Of a stretch of 64,000 bases of DNA, positions 18,720 through 27,459 are shown in pieces. The notes beneath the pieces were generated by a model, which saw nothing but the letters and a program-made list of their open reading frames with translations, was not told where the DNA came from and searched no databases. The stretch covers positions 1-64,000 of the forward strand of contig NZ_JAGINO010000020.1 in the NCBI RefSeq assembly GCF_017876115.1, in the 5' to 3' direction. The position numbers and the translations under genes were made by a program. The stretch's first letter is position 1. Each line of letters begins with the position of its first letter. This stretch comes from Azospirillum picis. Its GTDB lineage: Bacteria > Pseudomonadota > Alphaproteobacteria > Azospirillales > Azospirillaceae.

Positions 18720-21700
18720 TCATTCCCCCTCCCCGCCGCCCGACGACCATTCCTGGACGCGGGCCAGATGGGCGTAGTCGGTGTAGCGGGGCGCCAGCGC
18801 CGGGCGGGGGCGGGAGCGGTAGGGGGTGTCCGGGTCGTCGAAGCGGTAGACCAGCGCCTCCAGCCCGGCCCTGGCCTCCTCGCCCAGCGTCGCGGGGTCG
18901 GCCTTGACCGGCTTTTCCTCGCCGGCCGGGTCGCCGCCGGACAGCCGCCAGAAGGTCAGCTCGGCCACCGGCCCGGCATCGACGCCGCTGAAGCCGCCCG
19001 CCGCGGCGATGGCGGCCTCCAGCGGGAGCTGCGGGGCGAAGCCAAGCTCGATCTCGCGGCCGCTCGGCGGCGTGCCGGTCTTGTAGTCGATCACCACCAG
19101 CCCGTCGGGCGAGCGGTCGATGCGGTCGGCCTTGGCGGTCAGCACGAAGGGGCCGCCGGGTGCCTGCAGCTCCAGCCGCCCCGGCACCTCGGTGGCCAGC
19201 GGGCGGGTGCGGGGGCGGCGTTCGCGCTCCAGCTCGAGGAACCAGGCGGCGACCCGCTCGAAGCGTGGCCACCAGAAGGCCCAGACGTCGGGATGGCTGC
19301 GCAGCAGCGGCCCGAAACGGTCGCGCCCCAGCGCGATCAGCCGGTCGAGCGCATCGAAGGGCAGCGGGCCGGGGAACTCGCGGACGAAGGCGTCGAGCGT
19401 GTCGTGGATGATCTGGCCGCGGTCGGCGGCGCCGGGATCGGCGGCGATCGGGTCTAGGGCGCGCAGCCGCAGGCAGTGGCGGGCATAGATGGCGTAGGGG
19501 TCGCGCATCCAGGTCTCGATCTCCGTCACCGACAGCTTGCGCGGCCGGGCGGCGACCGGCGGGCGTGGCTCCGGCGCGGCGGCCGGCTGCACCCGGTCCG
19601 GCTCGTCCAGCCCGCGCGCCCAGGCGAGCCAGTGCGCGCCGCGCTCCTCGATCAGCCCGTCCAGGTCCAGCGCCTTCAGCACGGTTTCCAGCCGCAGCAG
19701 CCAGCGCGACGGCACGGTCGGCGTGCCCTCCACCCGGGCGGCGCGGGTCAGCACCACCTCCGGCGCGCCGCAGGCGTGGGCGAAGTCGTGGGCCGACATG
19801 CCGACCAGCCGTTCCGGGCTGGGCAGGCCGAAGTCGCGCCGCATCGGCCGCGACATCCAGGGGTCGGCGGATGCCGCCGGCGGCCAGGTGCCCTCGTTCA
19901 GCCCGCCGAGGATGGTGAGGTCGAGATGCTGGAGGCGGGCCTCCATCGGGCCGAGGATGAACAGGCGCGGGTGCAGGCCGTAGCGCGGGCGCACCGCGCG
20001 CGCGCTCATCAGCGCATCCAGCAGGGCCGGATAATCCTTGGTGGGGATCGCCGGGAAGCCGTCGGCGGCATTCAGCAGGTCGTGGACGAAGCGCGCCGCC
20101 TCCTCGCCGTCGTCCTGGCGCCACAGGCGGGCGGCGCCCTCCATCTCGTCGTCGGCCGCCAGCGCCTCGCAGAAGGCGACATGGGCGCGCAGCAGCTCGG
20201 CCAGCGGCGTCTCGCCGCTCATCGCCTCCAGGAAGGGGGCGGCGCGGCGGCCGAGGTCGACCAGCCAGTCGCGCAGGACCTCCTGCTGCTCCTCATGGTC
20301 GAAATGCTCGGCCTGCTCCAGCGCCGACAGCACGCCGTCGAAGCCCTCCGCCGGCCGTGGGCCGCGCAGGACGACGCGCTCCAGCGCGCGGGCGGCGGCG
20401 CGGAAATCCGCCGAGTCGCGGCCGCCCGCCGCCATCGGGTGCTTGGCCAGGGCCAGCAGGGCCAGCGGGTGGACGCGGCTCGCCGCCAGCTCGGCGGTCA
20501 GGCGCAGGTAGGTGCCGACGGCGGTGTGGGCGAGCGGCTGGCCGCCCGAGTCGTTGACCTCGATGCCCCAGCGCGCCAGCGCCATGCCGACGCGGCGGCC
20601 GAGGTTGCGGTCGGGGGTGATCAGCGCCGCGGTCTTGTCCGGCGTCTCCAGCGCATGGCGCATCAGCAAGGCGATGACCTGCGCCTCCTCCTCCGAGGTG
20701 GCGGCGTCGATGCGGGTCAGGCCGGCGAGCGCCCCGGCATCCAGCCCGGTCAGCCCGCGCCAGCCCTCGGTGGTGGCGGCGGGGCGCATCGCCTCGGCGA
20801 TCAGGCGGGCACGGGCGCCGCGCGGCTCCGTAGCGTCGCTCGCCGCGTCGCTCGCCGCCTCGCTCGCCGCCTCGCTCCAAGACCGCACCTCGGCACGGCT
20901 GACGCCGAGATGGCGGACAAGCTGCGACAGCCCGTGCTGCGGGTGGGATTCGTCCTGCTCGATGGCTTCCCAGATGGCGTCGTCGGCCGCCTGGTCGAGG
21001 CCGGGCAGCACCACCGAGCCGTTCGGCAGCCGGGCGATCACCGCCAGCAGGTCCGACGCCGCGGCGATCGAGCCGGTGGAGCCGGCGGCGATCACCATGC
21101 CCGGCGGCGGGGCGGACCGCCACAGCGCCGCCTGGGTCTCCAGCGCCAGGTTGCGGCGCCGCGCCGGGTCGGTCTCCGCGGTCGTCGCCAGGATGGCCGG
21201 CCACAGCTCGGTGACGATGGTCAGGAACTTCAGCGTCACCTGCCAGTGCTCGGCGTAGTCGGCCGGCACCAGCAGCGGGAGCTTCTCGAAGCCGACGCGC
21301 TCGGTCCACACCGCGTCGATCAGCCGTCCGAGGTCGCCGCTCAGCCGCACCGCCTGCGCGGTGGTCGCCGACAGTCCTTCGGCGCCCAGGATCAGGCGGG
21401 CCAGCGTCATCTGCCGGTTCAGCGGCGAGATCGCCTCGGGCAGGTCGAGCGGGACGTCGGGCAGCTCCTCCTCGGTCAGGCTGAGGTCGCCGGCGTCGAG
21501 CTCGCCCAGCGGCGCCATCCGCGGCAGCAGCGTCGGCTGCCCGCCCGAGCGGCGCAGGAAGGCCTGCTGCAGCGACCGGCAGGCGCGCCGGGTCGGCAGC
21601 AGGACCGTCACGCCGGCCAGCGCCAGCGGATCGCCCTCCACCCGCTCCATGATCCCCGCCGCCAGCGTGTCGACGAAGGGCGCGCCGGCGGGGATGCTGT

Positions 21701-21725
21701 AGACCTTGGGGCTGTCGGGAGTCAT
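18720..21725 (-). CDS. addB: Double-strand break repair protein AddB (alphaproteobacterial type)
   Basis: 1001 residues. The N-terminal half is an inactivated UvrD-like helicase; LLPTRRACRSLQQAF near residue 45 is typical of the alphaproteobacterial AddB. The C-terminal third carries a RecB-type nuclease motif (LVVIDYKTGTP). It forms the heterodimer with AddA. A four-unit 12-bp repeat (20833-20880) encodes a Ser/Ala-rich stretch SEAASEAASDAASDA inside the protein, a likely length-variable loop. The gene lies 209 nt after murU, with repeat copy 2 in the gap. Confidence 0.93.
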   Translation of the reverse strand: MTPDSPKVYSIPAGAPFVDTLAAGIMERVEGDPLALAGVTVLLPTRRACRSLQQAFLRRSGGQPTLLPRMAPLGELDAGDLSLTEEELPDVPLDLPEAISPLNRQMTLARLILGAEGLSATTAQAVRLSGDLGRLIDAVWTERVGFEKLPLLVPADYAEHWQVTLKFLTIVTELWPAILATTAETDPARRRNLALETQAALWRSAPPPGMVIAAGSTGSIAAASDLLAVIARLPNGSVVLPGLDQAADDAIWEAIEQDESHPQHGLSQLVRHLGVSRAEVRSWSEAASEAASDAASDATEPRGARARLIAEAMRPAATTEGWRGLTGLDAGALAGLTRIDAATSEEEAQVIALLMRHALETPDKTAALITPDRNLGRRVGMALARWGIEVNDSGGQPLAHTAVGTYLRLTAELAASRVHPLALLALAKHPMAAGGRDSADFRAAARALERVVLRGPRPAEGFDGVLSALEQAEHFDHEEQQEVLRDWLVDLGRRAAPFLEAMSGETPLAELLRAHVAFCEALAADDEMEGAARLWRQDDGEEAARFVHDLLNAADGFPAIPTKDYPALLDALMSARAVRPRYGLHPRLFILGPMEARLQHLDLTILGGLNEGTWPPAASADPWMSRPMRRDFGLPSPERLVGMSAHDFAHACGAPEVVLTRAARVEGTPTVPSRWLLRLETVLKALDLDGLIEERGAHWLAWARGLDEPDRVQPAAAPEPRPPVAARPRKLSVTEIETWMRDPYAIYARHCLRLRALDPIAADPGAADRGQIIHDTLDAFVREFPGPLPFDALDRLIALGRDRFGPLLRSHPDVWAFWWPRFERVAAWFLELERERRPRTRPLATEVPGRLELQAPGGPFVLTAKADRIDRSPDGLVVIDYKTGTPPSGREIELGFAPQLPLEAAIAAAGGFSGVDAGPVAELTFWRLSGGDPAGEEKPVKADPATLGEEARAGLEALVYRFDDPDTPYRSRPRPALAPRYTDYAHLARVQEWSSGGGEGE
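20833..20880. repeat. 12-bp tandem repeat inside addB
   Basis: Four degenerate units of GCGTCGCTCGCC / GCCTCGCTCGCC type, in frame, coding for alternating SEAA/SDAA on the minus strand. Confidence 0.8.
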
Positions 21726-21763
21726 GGGCGGTCCGTACTTGGTGCATCATGCCGCGGCGCCGG

Positions 21764-21892
21764 TTCCCCCCTCCCTATCCCTTATCCGCTCTCGGCGGAC
21801 CGAAGGTCCGTCCGATCGTGGTGGAGGGGACTGCCGCCGCTTTGGCGCGTGCTCCCTCTCCCGCAAAGCGGGGGAGGGGTGGGGAGGGGGCA
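21764..21892. repeat. Mosaic palindromic repeat, copy 2 (between murU and addB)
   Basis: Shares GCGGACCGAAGGTCCG with copies 5 and 6, a GGGACTGCCGCCGC module with copies 5 and 6 (inverse orientation), and CTCCCTCTCCCGC...GCGGGGGAGGGG arms with the other copies. Confidence 0.75.
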
Positions 21893-21934
21893 GCCGGCGC
21901 TGCCGCTAAGAGGGATGATACCGGAACCCGGCGC

Positions 21935-22687
21935 TCAATGCGCGACCGTGCGCATGCCGCCGATGGCGAGCAGATCCTCCGCCTCCTTCAGCCCCTGGGG
22001 CGTGCCGACATGGAACCACAGCCCGTCATGGGCGAGGCCGTAGAGGCGGCCGGCCTCCTGGGCGCGGTCCCAGATCAGGTTGGTGGAGAAGGCGCCGTCG
22101 GGCGTGCCGGCGGCGAACAGCTCCGGCTTCACGATCTGCAGGCCGGCATAGACGAAGGGGGCGATCTCGCCCTCGCGGCGACGGGTCAGGCGGCCGAGCG
22201 GGTCCATGTGGTAGTCGCCCGCCCCGTCATAGCCGACCGCCCTGGTCGTCGCCATCAGCAGCAGCAGCGCGTCCATCTCCGCCGGGTTCCAGTGGGCGGC
22301 CAGCCGGCGCAGGGCCGGCACCGGGCCGTCCAGCCAGAAGATGTCGGCGTTCACCGTGTAGACCGGCGCCGTGCCGAGGAGGGGCAGCGCCTTCTTCACC
22401 CCGCCGCCGGTCTCCAGCAGCGTGTCCTCCGGCGACAGGACGATCGCCGGCGCGGCGCGGCCCTTCAGGTGCTCGCCGATCATGGCGCCGAGATAGTGGC
22501 TGTTGACCACGGCGGTGCCGACGCCGGACTCGGCCAGCCGGTCGAGCGCATGGTCGAGCATCGGCTTGCCCGCCACCGGGATCAGCGGCTTCGGCCGGTC
22601 GTTGGTCAGCGGGCGCATGCGCAGGCCCTGGCCGGCGGCCAGCACCATGGCGGTGGTGGGGGCAGGGAAGGGAACGGGTGCGGTCAT
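21935..22687 (-). CDS. murU: N-acetylmuramate-1-phosphate uridylyltransferase (MurU-type nucleotidyltransferase)
   Basis: 250 residues of the sugar-phosphate nucleotidyltransferase fold. The N-terminal motif MVLAAGQGLRMRPLT...KPL and VNADIFW (metal-binding Asp) are intact. Placed directly after an AmgK-type kinase gene (1 nt apart), it fits the MurU step of the cell-wall recycling route that makes UDP-MurNAc without de novo synthesis, a known fosfomycin-bypass route. Some annotations call it mannose-1-phosphate guanylyltransferase; the gene context favours MurU. Confidence 0.88.
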   Translation of the reverse strand: MTAPVPFPAPTTAMVLAAGQGLRMRPLTNDRPKPLIPVAGKPMLDHALDRLAESGVGTAVVNSHYLGAMIGEHLKGRAAPAIVLSPEDTLLETGGGVKKALPLLGTAPVYTVNADIFWLDGPVPALRRLAAHWNPAEMDALLLLMATTRAVGYDGAGDYHMDPLGRLTRRREGEIAPFVYAGLQIVKPELFAAGTPDGAFSTNLIWDRAQEAGRLYGLAHDGLWFHVGTPQGLKEAEDLLAIGGMRTVAH

Positions 22688-22688
22688 G

Positions 22689-23717
22689 TCAGGTCGTCTC
22701 CGGAACGACGAAGGCGGCGCGCGCGGCGGGCGGCAGGTGGCGGTCGAACCAGGCGGCCACCGGGCCGAGCGCCGGCTTCGCCAACTGGGCCTCCAGCAGG
22801 CGCCAGACCCGCGGCAGATGGACGAGGTAGGAGCGGCGCCCCTGCGTCACGGCAAGGCGGACGAAGATGGCGACGATCCGCGTGTGGCGCGCCGCCCCCA
22901 GCACCGCCATGGCGCGCCGGAAGGTGTCGGCATCGGTTTCGGGGAAGGCGGCGAGATAGCGCGCGGCCATCGCCTCGGCCAGGTCGGGCGCCACGTCGCG
23001 GCGGGCGTCCTCCAGCAGGGACACCAGGTCGTAGGCGCGTGGCCCCCAGCCGGCGCTCTGGAAGTCGATCAGGCCGGCCGCTGCGGTGCCCGGCCGTGGC
23101 AGCCGCATCAGGTTGTCGACATGGTAGTCGCGCAGCAGCAGCGACGGCGCGCCGGCGCAGACCGGCTCCAGCACGGCGCTCCAGGCCGTTTCGAACCCGG
23201 ACCGTTCATCGCCGTTCAACGGCCGGCCCAGCGCCACCGGGCAGTAGGCGTCGAGGAACAGGCGGGTCTGCTCGACGAACAGGGCGGCGTCGTAGGCCGG
23301 CAGCCGCAGGCGCGGCGCCGCCCCGGCCGGCCAGCCGCGGTGGAGGACGATCAGCGCGTCGGTCGCCAGCGCGTAGAGCGGCCGGGGGTCGGCCCCGCCG
23401 GCCAGCAGCCGGGAAAAGGTTTCGTTGCCGAAATCCTCCTGCAAAGCCAACCCACGGTCCACATCGGCGGCGAGGATCGCCGGCACCGACAGGCCGATGG
23501 CGGCCAGTTCGGCGCCGATGGCGACGAAGGGCACGAGATCCTCGGCCGGGACGGGGGTGTCGACCAGGATCAGGGTGGAGCCGTCGGGCCGGCGCAGCCG
23601 CTCGTAGCGGCGGGCCGAGGCATCGCCGGCCAGCGGCTCGCGCGCCGCGTCCGCCAGTCCATGGGCGGCCAGGAAGGCGGCGGTCTCCGCCTCCCGCGCA
23701 TCGCTGCGGATGGTCAT
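22689..23717 (-). CDS. amgK: N-acetylmuramate/N-acetylglucosamine kinase AmgK (aminoglycoside phosphotransferase family)
   Basis: 342 residues. The kinase catalytic loop LLRDYHVDNLM and the metal-binding LIDFQSAGWGP follow an N-lobe with GDASARRYERL. AmgK phosphorylates the anomeric hydroxyl of recycled MurNAc for MurU. Its ATG overlaps the tsaE stop (ATGA, 23714-23717), showing translational coupling tsaE-amgK-murU. Confidence 0.88.
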   Translation of the reverse strand: MTIRSDAREAETAAFLAAHGLADAAREPLAGDASARRYERLRRPDGSTLILVDTPVPAEDLVPFVAIGAELAAIGLSVPAILAADVDRGLALQEDFGNETFSRLLAGGADPRPLYALATDALIVLHRGWPAGAAPRLRLPAYDAALFVEQTRLFLDAYCPVALGRPLNGDERSGFETAWSAVLEPVCAGAPSLLLRDYHVDNLMRLPRPGTAAAGLIDFQSAGWGPRAYDLVSLLEDARRDVAPDLAEAMAARYLAAFPETDADTFRRAMAVLGAARHTRIVAIFVRLAVTQGRRSYLVHLPRVWRLLEAQLAKPALGPVAAWFDRHLPPAARAAFVVPETT

Positions 23718-24199
23718 GCAAGGGTCCAGTCGGTGCCGGCGAGCCGGGCGGCGAGCGTGCCGTGGCCGGTCAGGCTGGCGCGGCGGGCATCCGGTCCGTC
23801 GTGGGAAAGCGTCACCTCCAGCCGGTCGGGCGGCAGCAGCGGCCCGAGCCGGTCCGGCCATTCCACCAGCATCACCGCCTCGGCCCGCGCCTCGTCCCAG
23901 CCGAGTTCGTAAACCTCGTCCGGCCCCGACAGCCGGTAGAGGTCGAAATGCCAGACCGGGCCGATGGCGGTGTCGTAGGTCTGCACCAGCGTGAAGGTGG
24001 GCGAGGGCACCTCGGCGTCCTCGTGGGTGACGCCGCGGATCAGCGCCCGCGACAGGGCGGTCTTGCCGGCGCCGAGGTCGCCGCGCAGCGCCACGAGGTC
24101 GCCCGGCCGCAGCAGGGCGGCCAGCCGGCGGCCCAGCGCCGCGGTGGCGGCCTCGTCGGGCAGCGGGACGGCGACGGTGAAGGAGGGGAGATCCGACAT
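23714..24199 (-). CDS. tsaE: tRNA t6A biosynthesis ATPase TsaE
   Basis: 161 residues with Walker A GDLGAGKTALSRALI, switch region VPSPTFTLVQTY and HFDLYRL, followed by ELGWDEA and VEWPDRL. TsaE works with TsaB and TsaD in adding threonylcarbamoyl to A37 of ANN-decoding tRNAs. First gene of the minus-strand block down to trxA. The ATG at 24199 gives the family-length protein; longer in-frame sequence upstream is low-complexity. Confidence 0.95.
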   Translation of the reverse strand: MSDLPSFTVAVPLPDEAATAALGRRLAALLRPGDLVALRGDLGAGKTALSRALIRGVTHEDAEVPSPTFTLVQTYDTAIGPVWHFDLYRLSGPDEVYELGWDEARAEAVMLVEWPDRLGPLLPPDRLEVTLSHDGPDARRASLTGHGTLAARLAGTDWTLA

Positions 24200-24323
24200 G
24201 GCGCGGATACTGTGCGAAGCCGCCGTCCGCCCGCAAGCCGGAAAGAAGGGCAGGGGGGGAGCGCCGCCTTCGCCCCGGCGGGCTCCGTCGCGGGTCCCCA
24301 GCCCTCTGCCACCGCGGAACCGT

Positions 24324-25403
24324 TCAGCCGGCCGCGTCCTGAAGAGCGTCCAGCCCGTCGAACGTGATCCGGCCGCCCGCCTCTTCCTTGAAGGTGACCA
24401 CGGTGATGGCGAGGTCCGCCAGCACCTTCTGGAAGTTCGGGTCGCTGCGCAGCGCCGGGCAGACCAGCACCCGCCGCGGGGCCGGCGTGCTTCCGGCCCC
24501 ATACACCAGGAGCTGCCCGATCGCGGTGAACCAGCTTTGCGTGTCGGACGAGGCCTTCACTTCGAAGAGCAGCGTCATGCTCTTGCCGGGGCCAAGAACA
24601 TAGAGGTCGGGACGCATTTCGGAGTGGGTGCCGTTGACGGCCTTTTTGCCGAGCTTTTTCCGCAACGCGTTGACGACCCGGCCATGCACCCGCCGGATGG
24701 AGTGGATGTCACCGGGATGGCCGCTGCCGGTGCCGTCCAGGGCGTTCTCCGGTGTGAACCCTCCCTCGCCGTCGTCCTCGTCGTTTTCGTCCGTACCGGT
24801 TCCAGCGGAATTCCCGGCAGCGGACTCCCCGGCAGCGGCAGCCCTGGCTTTGGCAAAGGCCCGCAGGCGTGCGCATTCCTGCACGTAGGCGCGCAGGCGG
24901 ATCAGGAAGTCGGGATCCTCAAGCGCGCCGACAACGAAGACCCGGTCTTCCCTGTCTCCCGGCAGCAGTATCGGTTCCCGCACGAAGCCCTTGATCCGGG
25001 CGGCGAATTCCTCCATGCGCATCTGACCGCCACGGCCGCCGCCCAATCCTCCCTTGTGTCCCAGATAGAGCTTGCCGGACGCGTCGACCAGGGAGCGGCC
25101 GGCGATCTGGCGGTTGCCGGGATCGAGGGGCAGGTTGATTTCGATGCTGGGTCCTATCGTCTGGCCGCTCTCGCCGATCTCTCTGCCGAACCAGCAGAGC
25201 CAGCGGGGCTGCCCGCCTTCCGGCTCTTCAGAGAAATAGGCCCAGAGTTTTTCCCGGGGACGCCAATACAGCTCGGCTTGATCGAAGGCGCCGCCGGGCC
25301 AGGTGAGGCGGCGGACGACGATCTCATGGCCGGGGGCCGCGAACAGCGACCGCAATCCATTCCTCAGAGCCTCGACCTGCCGGCGATTGACTGTGCGAAG
25401 CAT
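24324..25403 (-). CDS. Uncharacterised protein with a PD-(D/E)xK nuclease-like C-terminal domain
   Basis: About 359 residues. I do not recognise the family. The C-terminal third contains RPDLYVLG...MTLLFEVKAS...SWFTAIGQLLVY, the D...ExK spacing and following Q-L-x-x-Y of PD-(D/E)xK nucleases, so Asp and E-V-K may be catalytic. The N-terminal half has aromatic-rich segments (LYWRPREKLWAYFSEE, PRWLCWFGREIG) and a Gly/Asp/Glu-rich linker near residues 195-225. It follows the tsaE block on the same strand but starts its own unit. Less GC-rich than neighbours, which would fit acquisition by transfer. An earlier start at 25559 is possible but would read through a tandem repeat. Confidence 0.65.
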   Translation of the reverse strand: MLRTVNRRQVEALRNGLRSLFAAPGHEIVVRRLTWPGGAFDQAELYWRPREKLWAYFSEEPEGGQPRWLCWFGREIGESGQTIGPSIEINLPLDPGNRQIAGRSLVDASGKLYLGHKGGLGGGRGGQMRMEEFAARIKGFVREPILLPGDREDRVFVVGALEDPDFLIRLRAYVQECARLRAFAKARAAAAGESAAGNSAGTGTDENDEDDGEGGFTPENALDGTGSGHPGDIHSIRRVHGRVVNALRKKLGKKAVNGTHSEMRPDLYVLGPGKSMTLLFEVKASSDTQSWFTAIGQLLVYGAGSTPAPRRVLVCPALRSDPNFQKVLADLAITVVTFKEEAGGRITFDGLDALQDAAG

Positions 25404-25520
25404 CCTATCCGCTTCTCTTCCTTGCGCATCGTCCCCCGGCATGATCCCAGAAGGGAAGGCATGCGGCAATGCACAACTCACCGCTGGAGGAAGGATGGTG
25501 TCTTCGCGCGGATCGCCCGG

Positions 25521-25581
25521 CGCCCGCAGGCGATGCCCCCACAAGCCATGCGCCCGCAAGTCATGCGCCCACAGTCATATG
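25521..25581. repeat. 15-bp tandem repeat upstream of the nuclease-like gene
   Basis: Four consecutive units of CGCCCGCAAGTCATG type (CGCCCGCAGGCGATG, CCCCCACAAGCCATG, CGCCCGCAAGTCATG, CGCCCACAGTCATATG). They lie in the gap between the nuclease-like gene and the next minus-strand gene. Confidence 0.75.
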
Positions 25582-25592
25582 TGGCCGGGAGG

Positions 25593-26012
25593 CTAGCGCC
25601 CGCCCCGCCGCTGCGGCGGCCGGCGGTCGGGCGCCGCCGGCCCCGCACCTGCATCCCCCGGTCCGCCTTGCATCACCAGCCGAGGCGCCTTGTTGAAGTT
25701 CATGGTGATCATCAGCGTCAGCGCACCGTTGATGAGGTGCAGCATCTTGTCCGACGCCACCGGCAGGGGAATGCGCCGGCCCATGCAGTGCCCGATCAGG
25801 GCGGCGGTCACTTCCGCCTCGGACATCACCAGCTCGGTGACGGTGCCGTCGTCGGCGGTGACGCTCAGGCGGGTTTCGATCCCGTCCCGCTCGCGATGGG
25901 CGATCCCGGACACCGTGCCGACCGGCAGGGGATCCTTCACCCGGCGCCGGCGGTCCAGCACGGCGCGGATGACCTCCTGGTCGGTGAAGACCAGGCAGCG
26001 CAGCTCCTTCAT
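25593..26012 (-). CDS. Conserved-looking protein of unknown function
   Basis: About 139 residues, start fixed by an excellent GGGAGG ribosome site 6 nt before the ATG at 26012. The ordered part (residues 1-105) begins MKELRCLVFTDQEVIRAVLDRRRR and includes GIAHRERDGIETRL and ALIGHCMGRRIPLP...KMLHLINGALTLMI; the tail is Pro/Gly/Arg-rich and probably disordered. I do not recognise the family. It diverges from the ferredoxin-NADP reductase gene. Confidence 0.7.
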   Translation of the reverse strand: MKELRCLVFTDQEVIRAVLDRRRRVKDPLPVGTVSGIAHRERDGIETRLSVTADDGTVTELVMSEAEVTAALIGHCMGRRIPLPVASDKMLHLINGALTLMITMNFNKAPRLVMQGGPGDAGAGPAAPDRRPPQRRGGR

Positions 26013-26266
26013 TCCGGACCTCCCTCCGCGGGCCGCGGGCCGGCCGTCCGGCGGGGAGCGCCGGGGCGTGCGGCATCCAGCGACTGTCCGCCCCACCGGA
26101 GGCGCGGGCAATCGACAAATTCAGGCAAATCCCTTCGAAATCCGGCGGACGGCCGCCTTCCTCTTGCTGGGGGTTGACCGGACGGGGAAATGCGGACAAT
26201 GGAAGGGCGATCATCCATCGCCCCTCCGTCCTCCACCCGGCACACCGTCTCAAGGAATTGGCTTCC

Positions 26267-27322
26267 ATGTCGCAGACCGCAAGCATGTCGCAGACCGCGA
26301 GCAGCAGCGATGTCCTCACCACCGACGTCGTCATCGTCGGCGCCGGCCCCGTCGGGCTGTTCGCCGTGTTCGAATGCGGCATGCTGAAGATGCGCTGCCA
26401 TGTGGTGGACGCGCTCGACATGGTCGGCGGCCAGTGCACCGCGCTCTACCCGGAAAAGCCGATCTACGACATCCCGGCCCATCCCTCGATCGAGGCGGCC
26501 GACCTGATCGACAAGCTGGCGGCCCAGGCGGCGCCCTTCGCGCCCACCTACCATCTGGGCCAGCAGGTGGAGAAGCTGACGCAGCTCGACGGCGGCCGCT
26601 GGCTGGTCGAGACCAGCATCGGCACGAAGATCGACACCCGGGCGGTGGTCATCGCCGCCGGCAGCGGCGCCTTCGGCCCCAACCGCCCGCCGCTCGACGG
26701 GCTGGAGGCCTATGAGGGCAAGTCGGTCTTCTACATGGTGCGCCGCCGCCAGGACTTCGCCGGCAAGCGGGTGGTGATCGCCGGCGGCGGCGATTCCGCG
26801 GTCGACTGGGCGCTGTCGCTGGCCGACGTCGCCGAGCGGGTCTATGTCGTCCACCGCCGGCCGAAGTTCCGCGCCGCGCCGGAGAGCGTCGCCCGCATGG
26901 ACGCACTGGCGCGCGAGGGCCGGATCGAGATGGTGGTGCCCTATCAGCTCTCCGGCCTCGACGGTGCCGACGGCCAGCTCTCGGCGGTGCGCGTCGCCAC
27001 GCTGGACGGCGAGGAGAAGGCGCTGCCGGCCGACGCCATGCTGGCCTTCTTCGGCCTGTCGATGAATCTCGGGCCCATCGCCGACTGGGGGCTGGGGGTG
27101 GAGCGCAGCCACATCGCCGTGGCGCAGCCGGGCTGCGCCACCAACCTGCCGGGCGTCTTCGCCATCGGCGACATCGCGACATATCCGGGCAAGCTGAAGC
27201 TGATCCTCTGCGGCTTCGCCGAGGCGGCGCAGGCGGCCCACGCCATCCGGCCGCTGGTCTATCCCGGCGAGGCGCTGCACTTCGAATATTCCACCTCCAA
27301 GGGCGTGCCCGGCGCCGCCTGA
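26267..27322 (+). CDS. Ferredoxin--NADP(+) reductase, thioredoxin-reductase-like (type 2)
   Basis: 351 residues. FAD-binding GAGPVG at 25-30 is followed by the subgroup signature GGQCTALYPEKPIYDIPAHP (split in FAD-binding loop); the NADP motif is AGGGDSAVDWAL; GVFAIGDIATYPGKLKLI closes the FAD site. No redox CxxC is present, as expected for this ferredoxin/flavodoxin reductase group. A tandem 18-bp repeat at the start duplicates M-S-Q-T-A-S, so translation could begin at 26267 or 26285; the AAGGA site favours 26267. Confidence 0.9.
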   Translation: MSQTASMSQTASSSDVLTTDVVIVGAGPVGLFAVFECGMLKMRCHVVDALDMVGGQCTALYPEKPIYDIPAHPSIEAADLIDKLAAQAAPFAPTYHLGQQVEKLTQLDGGRWLVETSIGTKIDTRAVVIAAGSGAFGPNRPPLDGLEAYEGKSVFYMVRRRQDFAGKRVVIAGGGDSAVDWALSLADVAERVYVVHRRPKFRAAPESVARMDALAREGRIEMVVPYQLSGLDGADGQLSAVRVATLDGEEKALPADAMLAFFGLSMNLGPIADWGLGVERSHIAVAQPGCATNLPGVFAIGDIATYPGKLKLILCGFAEAAQAAHAIRPLVYPGEALHFEYSTSKGVPGAA

Positions 27323-27459
27323 TCCGGCCGCGGACCGGGGGCGGGCAGGCGTCCCGCCGGCGGAAAAGCCCGCCCGCCCCGCTTGCGCTCCCCCGCGCCG
27401 CACCGCATCATCGCGGCAACGAGACCGTCGGCAACGACGAGAGGGGGGAGTTTGCCACC

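Noticed and set aside
25521..25581. CRISPR-like array
   Set aside because: Units are 15 bp, directly adjacent and without spacers; no cas genes in the window.
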